Counted from the stretch's first letter, positions 1-11,997 are shown. The stretch is 64,000 nt of DNA from Liolophura sinensis (GCF_032854445.1 NC_088302.1:11961338-12025337); one strand, 5' to 3'. Notes: generated by a model from the letters alone, not told the origin. Translations and numbers: made by a program.

Positions 1-1
1 C

Positions 2-1285
2 ACGGACCCCGGAGACGGCCATGTTCTGGGCACCACCAGGTTCGAGGATTGGATGAAAGGCGCCATCGTCCACGTGGAGCATCTGGAGAGACCCAACCAC
101 CTGCCCAGAGAGAACATCGAGTCTTACAGAATTCCCTCCCTTTACGACTTCACCAAGGTCAGGTTACACGTCGGTTCCACCGCCCCAACCACCTATTTCG
201 TCGGACGTAGGGTCAAAGATTCCGGATCCTTCGACGAAGACTTCCTGAAACTCGTCAACATCACGGCTGCATCAGCGTCTGCCGCTTTTAACCAAGGAGC
301 TGCGGAGTGTAAAGTCGCCATGGAAGGTTTGTCCACGTCACAGGCCGTAAGATACATGCAGGCCCTTCGGGGACAGGTCCAGAGGTCCCGGAAACAGTTC
401 TTGTCTGCAGCATGGAACCTCAACCAAACAGTCCTTGACGATTACAAACAGGAAGCGCCCATCAACTTGGAGGAGAGAATGGATATAGCAACGAGAGCTA
501 TCGAGATCACGTCGATCGGAGGTTTTGACAAAGTGACCTGGGACGGCGCCAGCGACACCTATCCCTCCAAGTGTATCATGTACCAGCTGAGCTTTGAGGA
601 AGCCTTGACTCTGGTTCACGAGGCTCACCTCCGAGGGTTGGTCACCTATTTCTCGGCTGGTTTCAAGTTTGGCGAGATCAAACACGCCGTGTACGCCGGT
701 GTTGACGGCATTGGAATTGGTGGCGCTCAGGTTCTGCGCTTCATGGACAGCGAGACGGGCATGCACGGACCGTACACGGAAGAGAACATCCCGCGGATCT
801 TGGCCAACCGAGACGAAGCGGCCAGTTCTGTTCGTGGACGTGGTGTTCACTTGTTGGCTCGTCTAGATACCATGTTCTTTGAAGGTTCCATCACCTCAGA
901 TCAGAACATCCTCAGGTATGAACTTTACACTGCTCTTCTCACCAGAAACGAGCGGAGGATAGAAGAGCTGATTCAGCAACTTGTAGACATCGTCAACCTT
1001 CCTGAAGAAGGAAACCTTCCTTGGTTGAACTGTGCCAAGAGAATCCTAAACTCCCCGGCACCTTTGTTAAAGGAACGAGCTGAGAAAGTCGAGGCATGGG
1101 AATTGTTTGCGGAGTCCCTGAAGGCAATTGTGGAATCTGGAGACGAAGAGAGTGTTGGGGAAGAGTACGAGAACGAGCCATGGATGTCTTTCCGTAAAAA
1201 CTACCGTGACTGGCAACTGAACAACCACAAGCTAGTTACCAGGCAAACGTCCTTCACCGTCCCGTACAAATGTTACAGCGGGTAA
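2..1285 (+). CDS. Array copy A: 3' part of an unrecognised 648-residue family protein (partial)
   Basis: The reading frame is open from base 2, with no start in the window, to the TAA at 1283-1285, giving 427 residues. It corresponds to residues 222-648 of copy B and differs from it at only about three residues (Tyr/Phe in the RYEL-x-TALL segment, Ala/Ser in NSP-x-PLL, Tyr/Phe near the C-terminus). The internal ATG at 53 is not the true start, because the homology runs straight through it. It contains the family's TIM-barrel-like stretch (VTWDG, then SAGFKFGEIKHAVYAGVDG, then IGIGGAQVLR) and the acidic tail EEYENEPW. No signal peptide or membrane segment is visible. The function is unknown; a phosphate-binding TIM-barrel enzyme is an inference. 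The copy looks intact as far as it is seen. Its 3' flank stays alignable with that of copy B, so the two are recent duplicates. Confidence 0.9.
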   Translation, partial: TDPGDGHVLGTTRFEDWMKGAIVHVEHLERPNHLPRENIESYRIPSLYDFTKVRLHVGSTAPTTYFVGRRVKDSGSFDEDFLKLVNITAASASAAFNQGAAECKVAMEGLSTSQAVRYMQALRGQVQRSRKQFLSAAWNLNQTVLDDYKQEAPINLEERMDIATRAIEITSIGGFDKVTWDGASDTYPSKCIMYQLSFEEALTLVHEAHLRGLVTYFSAGFKFGEIKHAVYAGVDGIGIGGAQVLRFMDSETGMHGPYTEENIPRILANRDEAASSVRGRGVHLLARLDTMFFEGSITSDQNILRYELYTALLTRNERRIEELIQQLVDIVNLPEEGNLPWLNCAKRILNSPAPLLKERAEKVEAWELFAESLKAIVESGDEESVGEEYENEPWMSFRKNYRDWQLNNHKLVTRQTSFTVPYKCYSG

Positions 1286-2162
1286 CTTCTACTCACCAAC
1301 ATTAGACAATGATATGTAAAGATACTCTTCAGAGATTTTACTCATTTACTCATTGTATTTGTGAAAGAAGAGAGAGACATTTTGAGTTGGTGGAAGTCCG
1401 TTTTAATATTTGTACCTTTACATCATTTTTACTTATTTAATTCAATTAAGATTTTTAAATATTTATTTTTTTTTATTACCGTTATGACATTAGTCTTTCA
1501 TTTGAATCTGGTCATGTGGCTATAATATTTTCAGATCTTAATGTCTCAGGGTTGTACAGTGAAAAAATTTCATTCTAGTCGAAATTCCATTTGCTTTATA
1601 GTTAAGTTACACTGTTCATAAATTTGTAAATATCCTTTATGTGTAATATAACTAATTTATGACACGTGGTCAGTATATACATACCACACATTCCAAATAT
1701 CATTTCTAGAATAATCTTTTATTGCAAGGTTAGCAAAGTGTATATATTTCTTGCAGTTTTTTGTATTATATTTTCCCTCTTATGTAAATGTTTACGTTGA
1801 GTGCAAAGCTGTCTGTTATATTTAGTGAATGAAAGTCAAAGACATTTCGAATGCAGTTTGGAAGGCACATTATAAGCATATTAATACTATTTATATTTAC
1901 TATCAACACGGCAACAATATTTATGGATGCTACATCATTTATTTTCATTTTGCAATGAATTCCAAAGACTGAAACGTGGCTAAAGTTATTGTACTACATG
2001 TAATAATACTGCAGTGTATCCATTGTGCGCACTCTAGTTTTGACTGTACATGTGTGTATACGTACAATATATACGCGAAAGCCATTTTTGTTTTGTGTTT
2101 TACACACGAAACCCTTCACCCTCGGGCTCCTCATATGAAACCAGAGTCGAGTCAAACTAAAC

Positions 2163-2168
2163 AATAAA
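2163..2168 (+). terminator. Candidate polyadenylation signal of copy A
   Basis: A canonical AATAAA lies about 880 nt after the stop codon. A T-rich and GT-rich stretch follows at about 2205-2240, as expected for the downstream element. The hexamer is conserved in copy B at 9610. The implied 3' UTR is 1286 to about 2190. No transcript evidence is available. Confidence 0.4.
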
Positions 2169-3140
2169 ACTAAATTGCATAGCACAATCAATTTGAGTGA
2201 CTTGATCTTTTTGTTCATTTTTTTTTCTGCTCGTTGCTCTCGGAACAATATACTAGCTTCACTGGGTTTTATTCGACACTTGGAGAGCGCTATCGGCGCC
2301 GACAAACGCCATTGTCAAGAGATGTGTTATCAAGAGTTCTGTAAAATTATTCTGTGTCGTTTGTCGTTAATTATTTTCTTCATACTGCTACAAATTTATT
2401 CATTTGGGTATTGAATATTTTTTTTGTACTTGATTTATGTTTGATACAAAAGTATTGCAGAATATTTCAAAATACGCGACGGCAGTAAGGTCTGCGTTTG
2501 AAGGACATGGGAAACAGTTCGTGACCTTGACATCACTGCATTGTATCATGTGAGCTGCATGTAAGGTTGATGTTCATCAAAAGCATCTCATTGGTTGGTT
2601 GATCGCCTGGTTTACGGTACTGAAACTTCTGGTCCGTGCGTCGAGGAGCTTCTTCACCGTACATTACTTCCAGTATTCAGAGCACAGTATTAGTAATTCT
2701 CGTCGGTTAAAGTGAACATAAAAGATGAGAGACACTGCCATTCGAAGGAGCAGGCAAAACTGCTTTGCGAAAAAATATTTGGATTTCCTTAAATTAAATT
2801 TCTGCTGTGCGACAAAAAGCATTTGAAACAGGATAAAATACGAAGGCCTTTAAGGACCATATCTAAATGATGTGACGTCACATCACTTTGTCATAAAAAG
2901 TCTCTTATTTGTCGGCGAAACATTTCGAAAATTGTTTAAGTATGTCAAATGTATTTTCAAGCGTTAAAAATAGTGTGAAAAAATTTTTGAAAATACAGTT
3001 TCAAAAACTGCCTTAGAAAAATATTTTGATTATCAATATAAGGACTAAAATGTAAGTCTAAGTATTTTAAGTGTGTAAGTATTTTTATTTATGTGTGTTA
3101 AAATGAATTTTTTTCATTTTACAAGTTTAGTATTTTTTCA

Positions 3141-3449
3141 TTTTCACAAGTTTAACATCTATATGGGCTATTAAGTGTTTAATAAGCGTTTAAATCCGGT
3201 TTTAAAGGATGTGACTCGGACCACAGGAATACGATTGCACACAAGTGGCCTAGATAGTTGAGTGAATGCCTTGGGTTTAACGTGGTACTTCACAATTTTT
3301 AAATCATATAACGACGAGAGGGAGTCCATTCTGTCAAATTGCTGTCTCCACTGAAATATCATGTTTTTGAATAGTTCTTGACTCGGAGTCATTAGGTAAT
3401 GAATTTTAAGCTGATCTTTTTCGTCTGCTCTTATCCATAATGCACTTTG
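3141..3449. repeat. ~310-bp tandem duplication, unit 1
   Basis: The unit starts at TTTTCACAAGTTTAAC and ends at GCACTTTGG. It is nearly identical to the unit that follows, differing at a handful of sites. Short reading frames in it on the minus strand (about 70 codons in each copy) are shared only because the DNA is duplicated, and no coding function is supported. Confidence 0.85.
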
Positions 3450-3760
3450 GTTTTCACAAGTTTAACATCTATATAGGCTATTAAGTGTTTCATAAGCGTT
3501 TAAATCCGGTTTTAAAGGATGTGACGCGGACCACAGGAATACGATTGCACGCAAGTGGCCTAGATAGTTGAATGAATGCCTTGGGTTTAACGTGGTACTT
3601 CACAATTTTTAAATCATATGACGACGAGAGGGAGTCCATTCTGTCAAATTGCTGTCTCCACTGAAATATCATGATTTTGAATAGTTCTTGACTCGGAGTC
3701 ATTAGGTAATGAATTTTAAACTGATCTTTTTCGTCTGCTCTTATCCATAACGCACTTTGG
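3450..3760. repeat. ~310-bp tandem duplication, unit 2
   Basis: This is the second copy of the unit at 3141-3449, directly adjacent. A third, single and interrupted copy lies at 10533 to about 11290 in the flank of gene B. The tandem duplication therefore happened in the A flank only, after the A/B segmental duplication, or one unit was lost from B. Confidence 0.85.
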
Positions 3761-4314
3761 TTATGTGAACGCCGTGACCTATACGTCTATAAATAGCCAT
3801 GTTACTGAGAACAGTGTATGGACTACATAATATAAATCAAAATTTACACGCGCGTTTCTGCATGACCCGTTTCTGTTTTTCACATATATTCAGGTCTTTC
3901 TTTACAGACAAACAACCATTTTTAAATTTTTAACGAATGAACGACATTCGGAATTTTTTTCAAAAAGGGTGTAGACCTACTGGTGTATCACATTTAAATG
4001 TTCACTACGCAATCTAAGCATGATCGACCCAAATGTGAAAGTGTGGGGGGTTAATTTGCATTTTAAAACTGCGAAGCGGACAGCTCATACATACCTGATC
4101 ATAATATATACTGTAAATGGAGGCTATAAAGGAGAATTTCTTTCTATTGAACAAATTTTGTTTAAATTTGAACTTACTGACAAGATATTGGGTATCCGTC
4201 AAATAATTCTTCGAGCTACATTGATTTATTTACTGTTTACTTTCTGGTATAGCTGCCTAATACCGTATTTATTACTCATTTGAATTATTTGTTAATCATT
4301 TCTTTGGTGAATTA

Positions 4315-4528
4315 AGCCTCTCACCAATGCGGTCGCTGTGAGTTCAAGACCAGGTCATGCTGCCTTCCTCTTCGGCCGTACGTGGGAAGGTCTGCCAGCA
4401 ACCTGCGGATGGTCGTGGGTTTCCCCCGGGCTCTGCCCGGTTTCCACCCACCATAATGCTGGCCGCCGTCGTATAAGTGAAATATTCTTGAGTACGGCGT
4501 AAAACACCAATCCAAAAAAAAAAAAAAA
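4315..4528 (+). mobile_element. tRNA-derived SINE with A-tail and perfect target duplication
   Basis: The body contains the B-box-like GAGTTCAAGACC, the conserved block GTGGGTTTCCCCCGGGC, the motif AAGTGAAATATTCTTGAG and an A-tail. It is 5' truncated: the A-box head seen in the copy at 41904-42160 is missing. A perfect 14-bp target site duplication, TCTTTGGTGAATTA, flanks it at 4301-4314 and 4529-4542. It belongs to the mollusc/lophotrochozoan SINE group with this 3' body, probably Meta-domain or BivaMD-like, though the family name is from memory and unverified. Confidence 0.9.
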
Positions 4529-4542
4529 TCTTTGGTGAATTA

Positions 4543-5018
4543 CACGACTGTTTATAAGTGAAGCTAAAATTATGCATATCATATACATATCATTAATTAC
4601 TGCATGCTCGCTTGCAGATTATTTGGTTTATGTCTTTTACACAAATATCGAAATATCACATTACTTGTTCTAATAATCGGTGTTTTATGGCTATCATTTA
4701 ATGATTAAGTCACAGAAATGTTAGACAACTTTTATAAAATGTTATAAACTTTTATAACAGCAATCATATGAATGAGTTACATAAAAAATGTTGAGTGCTC
4801 TAAGAAGTGGGAATTTTATTGCTGAGCCTCAACTGTCATAGACTATCAGGTAGCTTGACCAGCCAATCTGAGTGGCGTGTCTCTAAGTGTCCGATATATT
4901 TGCAGACCGGGTGTTCGTAATAACCCGGATATTCTATAGAGACCTTCTAGTGATGGCTAATTTTGATAAATCACACATCCGTTAAGTAAACAAAACTCAG
5001 AGGATACATTCTGCGGGA

Positions 5019-5069
<51 letters not shown>

Positions 5070-6046
5070 AAATGTTGGCGTGTACCAGTCCCAAGCGGGA
5101 TTGATTTACATAATACTTAATCATTCAAATCAGTGCGAAACATTAGAATCTCCCTGTAGATATTATATAATCCGCAACAGCTTGGAAGATTTTCAATCGG
5201 TGGTTATTAGGAGTTAGTAACCTTTCCACAGTAAGACGTTTAACACCCATGAACGGTTACCCGTTACTGTAAAACGGATCTATTATTAGTAAAATTAAAG
5301 CAATGGACTAAATAATGAGATGCAGCTTTCTTCATACAACAGTAGTCACACATGTAGGATTGGGATGTGACCCAACCCTATGGAGTCTCGCATTGAGAGG
5401 ACAGACACCTGAAATAAGCCGAAAAAACAAAACATCAGCCTTACGTTTAGATAGTTGCGCGAACCCCTTACTCACTGAGGGTTGCAGTTCGTAAAAAAAA
5501 ACCTGCCATCATCTGCAAAGTCCCAAATATCCTTTCATAGCATATAAAAATATTTGCTAGATTTAGAGAAAAACTCTGCAAGGTTAAGTTTAACAGGAAA
5601 AAAGACATCAGGAGAATTCAGAGCCAGCTTCTTCATTCCCTTTCACACCAACATGAGCTGGAGCCCAGGCTAGGCATACCTTCGTACCAATTGAAAATAA
5701 ATTTGTGATTAAGATTAAGATTCTAATACCAGCGCAGAAGACTTTTGCCACACGAAACATTTAATAGCTTGCAGAGCATTTAACGAGTCGGAGAAAATAA
5801 CTGCCCTTATCGGTCGAAGGTCATACATTCTGCGCGATAACCTGCAGAAACGGATGTTAAACTTTATGAATAAACAACAAGAAGTCCGGACCTTCGGATT
5901 CAGCCAATCATCAGCGTCTCCGGATTCCTTCGATAGCCCTGTTGTATTGGAGTCATTGTCCCACAGTCCGGTAGGAAGTGACGTGAATAGCCATGATTTA
6001 CATGGTGAGTAGATTCACCTGTTTTTAATATACGACCAGAGTTTAG
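4543..6046. other. Intergenic DNA upstream of copy B
   Basis: AT-rich sequence with an ATT microsatellite and no coding frame that I can support. Short minus-strand frames at 5900-6296 overlap the proposed promoter and 5' UTR of copy B and have no recognisable content. Confidence 0.5.
5019..5068. repeat. (ATT)n microsatellite
   Basis: An uninterrupted run of about 16 ATT/TTA trinucleotides. Confidence 0.95.
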
Positions 6047-6054
6047 TATAAAAG
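6047..6054 (+). promoter_or_regulatory. Candidate TATA box of copy B
   Basis: TATAAAAG lies about 260 bp before the initiator ATG at 6306. Transcription would start near 6075-6080 and give a 5' UTR of about 230 nt ending in the ATG-bearing exon. Its position and strong consensus support it. No initiator element was confirmed. Confidence 0.4.
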
Positions 6055-6305
6055 ATAGACAGCTGCCCATTTCAACACAGAAACTGGCAAATGACCACAC
6101 TGTAAAGGACACCCAGGACGAAGATCACGTTACAGGATTGCAGCTTGTAGGATTTCAAATCCCGATCTTGGAAAGAAGGCAATCTCTCTGTGTATATAGT
6201 GCGTGATTGACAGCTACGAGAGTTAACACTGCATATTATATTTGACCACTCAACCGTAATACGTTGCCTATTTGTTTTGACTGGGGCCCTTCTCAAAAAT
6301 ACAAA

Positions 6306-8739
6306 ATGGTAAGTATTGCCGAATATGCCTATGCCAATTTCTATTTTTTTAAATTTTTAAAAAATATTCCACAACTGGGACTTTTGTTTAAAAGAGTCTT
6401 GTCGTTAGTCTTAAAGCAGCCTTTGTCATGCATTTGTACAAGTTCTGGTTCATGTATGTCAGTTTGTGCTTAATGATCCACTCCACAAATTTTACCTGAA
6501 ACGCGCTTAATACAACAGCTGTTTCATGGAAAATCAATGCAAAATTCATATATTTATATATATAATTTATATTTGATGTAATAGAGTTCCAGTCACCAGC
6601 CAATTAAAAAAATAAATGTTCAAAGGAAGTACAGGCAGTATGTATAGACAGTTTTCTTGTAAAGTTTCAAAGTTTTTAACATACTTACATAACATACGAG
6701 AAAATAAGAAAGTCACGCATTTATTTTATCAAGCCAAACTTAGAATATTATGATCACCTCTTTAATATATTGCTATTATTTTTTCTTTTTTATAGAGCAC
6801 AGCATCAGTATCTGTTGGTAAAGGAAACCTCCGCAAGGTGGCGCTGTCATATTTCCAGGACGTGCTCTTAAACCTGTACAATGTGAAGACAAAAATGGAG
6901 TGCCGCACCAAACCGTTCAGATCTGACCGGGAACTGCCCTCCACGACATCCTTAGAACTTTCTAAAACAAAGTCTCAAGCCATCGAACGGCTAAGGCTCA
7001 TCTTTCCTGCGGATAGCACACATTTTCAAAATTTCGTGAACGTCTGTGAAAGTATTACGAACGAGGGTAATGTATCTTCCCTATTCACCGCGCTGGTGAA
7101 AGTGAGTTCCGAATCAGGTGAGATAATCCGCGAGTTGGGAGCAGATTCAGAACTGTTTGTGGGCACTCTACCTACGCCTTCAGAGGAAAGCTATGTAAAC
7201 GTGGAGACTAAAGATGTTGCCAACAAAATAGTCCTTTCGTGGGATGAAAATATCCTTGCTAAAGACACGATGACCGCTATTTCTAGGCTAGCCAGTCGAC
7301 TGAGAGATGACAAAAGACAACCTACACCTGCCGAGTATCTCCTATTACAGATTGGTTATTTTAACATTGGTCGGGGTAAATTCATGAACCACGAGGGGTT
7401 CCGCAGCCTGGGCACCCCGGGATTCCGACCTCACACCCAGACCTACATGTCCCTCACAGATCCCGGAGACGGCCATGTTCTGGGCACCACCAGGTTCGAG
7501 GATTGGATGAAAGGCGCCATCGTCCACGTGGAGCATCTAGAGAGACCCAACCACCTGCCCAGAGAGAACATCGAGTCTTACAGAATTCCCTCCCTTTACG
7601 ACTTCACCAAGGTCAGGTTACACGTCGGTTCCACCGCCCCAACCACCTATTTCGTCGGACGCAGGGTCAAAGATTCCGGATCCTTCGACGAAGACTTCCT
7701 GAAACTCGTCAACATCACGGCTGCATCAGCGTCTGCTGCTTTTAACCAAGGAGCTGCGGAGTGTAAAGTCGCCATGGAAGGTTTGTCCACGTCACAGGCC
7801 GTAAGATACATGCAGGCCCTTCGGGGACAGGTCCAGAGATCCCGGAAACAGTTCTTGTCTGCAGCATGGAACCTCAATCAAACAGTCCTTGACGATTACA
7901 AACAGGAAGCGCCCATCAACTTGGAGGAGAGAATGGATATAGCAACGAGAGCCATCGAGATCACGTCGATCGGAGGTTTTGACAAAGTGACCTGGGACGG
8001 CGCCAGCGACACCTATCCCTCCAAGTGTATCATGTACCAGTTGAGCTTTGAGGAAGCCTTGACTCTGGTTCACGAGGCTCACCTCCGAGGGCTGGTCACC
8101 TATTTCTCAGCAGGTTTCAAGTTTGGCGAGATCAAACACGCCGTGTACGCCGGTGTCGACGGCATTGGAATTGGTGGCGCTCAGGTTCTGCGCTTCATGG
8201 ACAGCGAGACGGGCATGCACGGGCCGTACACGGAAGAGAACATCCCGCGGATCTTGGCCAACCGAGACGAAGCGGCCAGTTCTGTTCGTGGACGTGGTGT
8301 TCACTTGTTGGCTCGTCTAGATACCATGTTCTTTGAAGGTTCCATCACCTCAGATCAGAACATCCTCAGGTATGAACTTTTCACTGCTCTTCTCACCAGA
8401 AACGAGCGGAGGATAGAAGAGCTGATTCAGCAACTTGTAGACATCGTCAACCTTCCTGAAGAAGGAAACCTTCCTTGGTTGAACTGTGCCAAGAGAATCC
8501 TAAACTCCCCGTCACCTTTGTTAAAGGAACGAGCTGAGAAAGTCGAGGCATGGGAATTGTTTGCGGAGTCCCTGAAGGCAATTGTGGAATCTGGAGACGA
8601 AGAGAGTGTTGGGGAAGAGTACGAGAACGAGCCATGGATGTCTTTCCGTAAAAACTACCGTGACTGGCAACTGAACAACCACAAGCTAGTTACAAGGCAA
8701 ACGTCCTTCACCGTCCCGTTCAAATGTTACAGCGGGTAA
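6306..8739 (+). CDS. Array copy B: unrecognised 648-residue protein, two coding exons
   Basis: Exon 1 ends with the initiator ATG (6306-6308), followed at once by the donor GTAAGT. Exon 2 (6796-8739) begins after the acceptor TATAG. The intron is phase 0 and the frame is open for 647 more codons to TAA. I chose this start because no ATG lies in frame at the 5' end of exon 2, and copy C has the same ATG|GT layout. The N-terminal region (residues 1-190) is diverged from copy C. Residues 193-576 are nearly identical in all copies. The core includes GRGKFMNHEGF, VTWDG (residues 399-403) and SAGFKFGEIKHAVYAGVDG (439-457) followed by IGIGGAQVLR, which resembles the late strands of a phosphate-binding TIM barrel. 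A conserved acidic tail, EEYENEPW, follows. There is no signal peptide or membrane span, so it is probably cytosolic. The family is not recognised. An MfnB/DUF556-like fold is a weak inference. Confidence 0.9.
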
Positions 8740-9609
8740 CTTCTACTCACCAACATTAGACAATGATCTGTAAAGATACTCTTCAGAGATTTTCCTCATT
8801 TACTCATTTTATTTGTGAAAGCAGAGAGAGACATTTTGAGTTGGTGGAAGTCCGTTTTAATATTTGTACCTTTACATCATTTTTACTTATTTAATTCAAT
8901 TCAGATTTTTAAATATTTAATTTTTTTATTACCATTATGCCATTAGTCTTTCATTTGAATCTGGTCATGTGGCTATAATATTTTCAGATCTTAAGGTCTC
9001 AGGGTTGTACAGTGAAATAACTTCACTCGAGTCGAAATTCCATTTGCTTTATAGTTAAGTTACACTGTTCATAAATTTGTAAATATCCTTTATGTGTAAT
9101 GTAACTAATTTATGACACGTGGTTAGTATATACATACCACACATTCCAAATATCATTTCTAGAATAATCTTTTATTGCAGGGTTAGCAAAGTGTATATAT
9201 TTCTTGCAGTTTTTGTATTGTATTTTCCCTCTTATGTAAATGTTTACGTTGAGTGAAACCTGTTATTTTTAGTGAATGAAAGCCAAAGACATTTCGAATG
9301 CAGTTTGGAAGGCACATTATAAGCATATTAATACTATTTATATTTACTCTCAACACGGCAACAATATTTATGGATGCTACATCATTTATTTTCATTTTGC
9401 AATGAATTCCAAAGACTGAAACGTGGCTAAAGTTAATGTACTACATGTAATAATACTGCAATGTATCCATTGTGCGCACTCTAGTTTTGACTGTACATGT
9501 GTGTATACGTACAGTATATACGCGAAAGCCATTTTTGTTTTGTGTTTTACACACGAAACCCTTCACCCTCGGGCTCCTCATATGAAACCAGAGTCGAGTC
9601 AAACTAAAC

Positions 9610-9615
9610 AATAAA
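9610..9615 (+). terminator. Candidate polyadenylation signal of copy B
   Basis: AATAAA lies about 870 nt after the stop, in the same context as the signal at 2163 in copy A, with a T-rich tract just downstream at about 9650-9680. Confidence 0.4.
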
Positions 9616-10635
9616 ACTAAACTGCATATCACAATCAATTTGAGTTACTTGATCTTTTTTTTTTCATTCTTTTTTTCTGCTCGTTGCTCTCGGAACAATG
9701 TACCAGCTTCATAGAGGTTGGACACTTTTAGAGCGCTATCGGCGCCGACAAACGCCATTGTCAGGAGATGTGTTATCTGTAAGAGTTCTGTAAAATTATT
9801 CTGTGTCGTTTGTCGTTAATTATTTTCTTCATTCTGCTACAAATTTATTCATTTGCCTATTGAATAGTTTTTTTTGTACTTGATTTATGTTTGATACAAA
9901 AGTATTGCAGAATATTTCAAAATACGCGACGGCAGTAAGGTCAACGTTTGAAGGACATGGTGAACAGTTCGTGACCTTGACATCACTGCATTGTATCATG
10001 TGAGCTGCATGTAAGGTAGATGTTCATCAAAAGCATCTCATTGGTTGGTTGATCGCCTGGTTTACGGTACTGAAACTTCTGGTCCGTGCGTCGATGAGCT
10101 TCTTCACCGTACATTACTTCCAGTATTCAGGGCAAAGCATCAGCAATTCTCGTCGGTTAAAGTGAACATAAAGGATGAGAGACAAAGACACTGTCATTCG
10201 AAGGAGCAGGCAAAACTGCTCTCCACAAAACTATTTTGATTTCTTTTAATTCAAATACTACTGTGAGACAAAAAATCATTTGAAACAGGATAAAATACGA
10301 AGGCCTTTTACGGCGATATCTAAATGACGTGACGTCAGATCATTTTTTAAGGGTGTCAAATGTATTTTCAGGCGTTGAAAATAGTACAATAGTAAATCTT
10401 TTGAAAATATAGTCTAAAAAAATGCCTTAGAAAAATATTTTGATTGATAATATAAAGATTAAAATGTTAGTCTAAGTATTTTAAGTGTGTATGTATTTTT
10501 ATTTGTGCGTGTGTTACCATGAATTTCTTTCGGTTACAAGTTTAACATCTATATAGGCTGTGGCGTTTAAATCCTGTTTTAAAGGATTAGCGACGCGGAC
10601 CACAGGAATGCGCCTGCACGCAAGTGGCCTAGATA

Positions 10636-11186
10636 CACTAAACATATATCTGCATCAGATAATAAACGTGCTTAACAAATTAATGCCTTTAAGTAAATAT
10701 CAGACTTATATCTATACTATTTAGAGACTTAAAATGATTTTAAAAACCTATGCTTGTTCCGTTTTATGTATTTTAAGTAATTCATAAAGTATTTTGAACG
10801 GTAACACGTGCACACACTATAATGAATGCTTACTTTTGACATGTTCAAGGTGTGTTTATTTTTCAAATACACGCGTATGTTTTACAAATATATTGATTTA
10901 TTTTATACATACATGCAGTATTTTATAAATACACACATTTATAGTACAAATGCAATAATTTATAATAAAAATGCAATAATTTATAGTATAAATGCAATAA
11001 TTTATGTTTTAAATTGAATGGGTTTATTACTTAAACGGAGTAATTTAAAGTTTTCAATTTATATGGTCAACATTATAAAACGGTCTATCAGTTGTTGGAT
11101 AAACATGGTTTAGTGTTTAAGTATTAAACATGTTTCAATTAAACATTAAGCACGTTTATTATCTGTTGCAAAGAGATGTTTAAATG
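10636..11186. mobile_element. MITE-like insertion with inverted ends
   Basis: The left arm (10640-10675) and the reverse complement of the right arm (11146-11181) share AAACAT, TGCA and the 19-base run CAGATAATAAACGTGCTTA, with a few mismatches. The interior is AT-rich with short repeats of TGCAATAATTTATA. The element interrupts a unit that is continuous at 3141-3449 and 3450-3760, so its insertion is directly visible by comparison. There is no coding capacity. The target duplication is not clear (possibly TA), so the superfamily is left open. Confidence 0.65.
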
Positions 11187-11604
11187 TTAAGCATTTATAT
11201 TTCCAGCGTGGTTGAATAAATGCTTGGGGTATAAACTTGGCACTTAACAATTTTTCAATCAAATGACGACCAACCAGTTTAATTGCTCTAACCTCTCAGT
11301 GCTGAGCGACAAGCGAGGCAGTAGGATGTACCATTTTTAGTATGACTCTCCACCCTCCACACACACACACACCACACAGGCCTGGGAAGTTGAAGCAAAT
11401 ACAAACAGTGTTCAGCTGTTTACGGATATGGAGTTACACATAATTTTCCTTTAATCATATCCTCCAAACCATTTAGTATCTTGCGACATACTGGAAAATG
11501 ATTAGTATCGTAAGTAATGAGCTCATTAATTAGTTTTTATACAGTATTGATCGGGGTCTGACAGCAACCACGCCCATATACTAGCCCAAATAACCTACTC
11601 TTAG

Positions 11605-11800
11605 GATAACACTGCTATTGTAGTTACTGCAGGTAATATAATGCCAACACTACGCCACTGTTGCAGTTGCTTAACCGTATACTGCAAACATTACGCCTCT
11701 CTTGTAGCTACTAGACCGGATACTGCCCGGATTACGTCGCTGTTGTGGTTATTAACCCATATAGTGTACGGATTACACCGGTATTTGTAACCATCAACAC
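11605..11800. repeat. Degenerate ~42-bp tandem repeat
   Basis: About four to five diverged units follow the pattern C-x-CTGTTGTAGTTACT ... TACTGC ... GGATTACGC. The spacing is regular but identity between units is low, so this is an old array. Confidence 0.5.
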
Positions 11801-11997
11801 ATGAACTATTATAGAGGAATACATTGATATTGCCCGTTACTACAGCCTTTTTCTTTTAGCCGCTAAAACTCAGCTGTCTGTAAAATTAGTGACAAGTAAC
11901 AACACAAGCTGTACACATTGGTATGTTATACGTCTATATTATTGCACGGAACTGAATGAAGCAAGAATAATTTTTTTTAATTCATCATGTTAAACTC

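Larger units (their letters stand above)
1..3760 (+). repeat. Segmental duplication, copy A side
   Basis: This block matches 7455 to about 11290 at an offset of 7454 bases within the gene. It covers the 3' part of gene A, its 3' UTR and about 2.4 kb of flank. Coding sequence and UTR differ only by scattered substitutions and short indels. Divergence and indels increase beyond about 2820. The A side carries two tandem copies of a ~310-bp unit at its far end, where the B side has one copy that is split by an insertion. Confidence 0.85.
7455..11290 (+). repeat. Segmental duplication, copy B side
   Basis: This is the counterpart of 1-3760. Gene end, 3' UTR (8740 to about 9640) and flank align with the A side with small indels. 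The single ~310-bp unit here starts near 10533 and is split at about 10636 by a MITE-like insertion. Its remainder resumes near 11206 (GTGGTTGAATAAATGC, then TTTTCAATCAAATGACGACC). Confidence 0.8.

Noticed and set aside
53-55. ATG at 53 as the start of gene A
   Set aside because: Homology to copies B and C continues upstream in frame to base 2, so this Met is internal.
338-850. 170-codon minus-strand frame inside copy A (with shorter counterparts in B and C)
   Set aside because: It is the antisense shadow of a conserved coding exon. It recurs only because the genes are duplicated and is broken into shorter frames in B and C.
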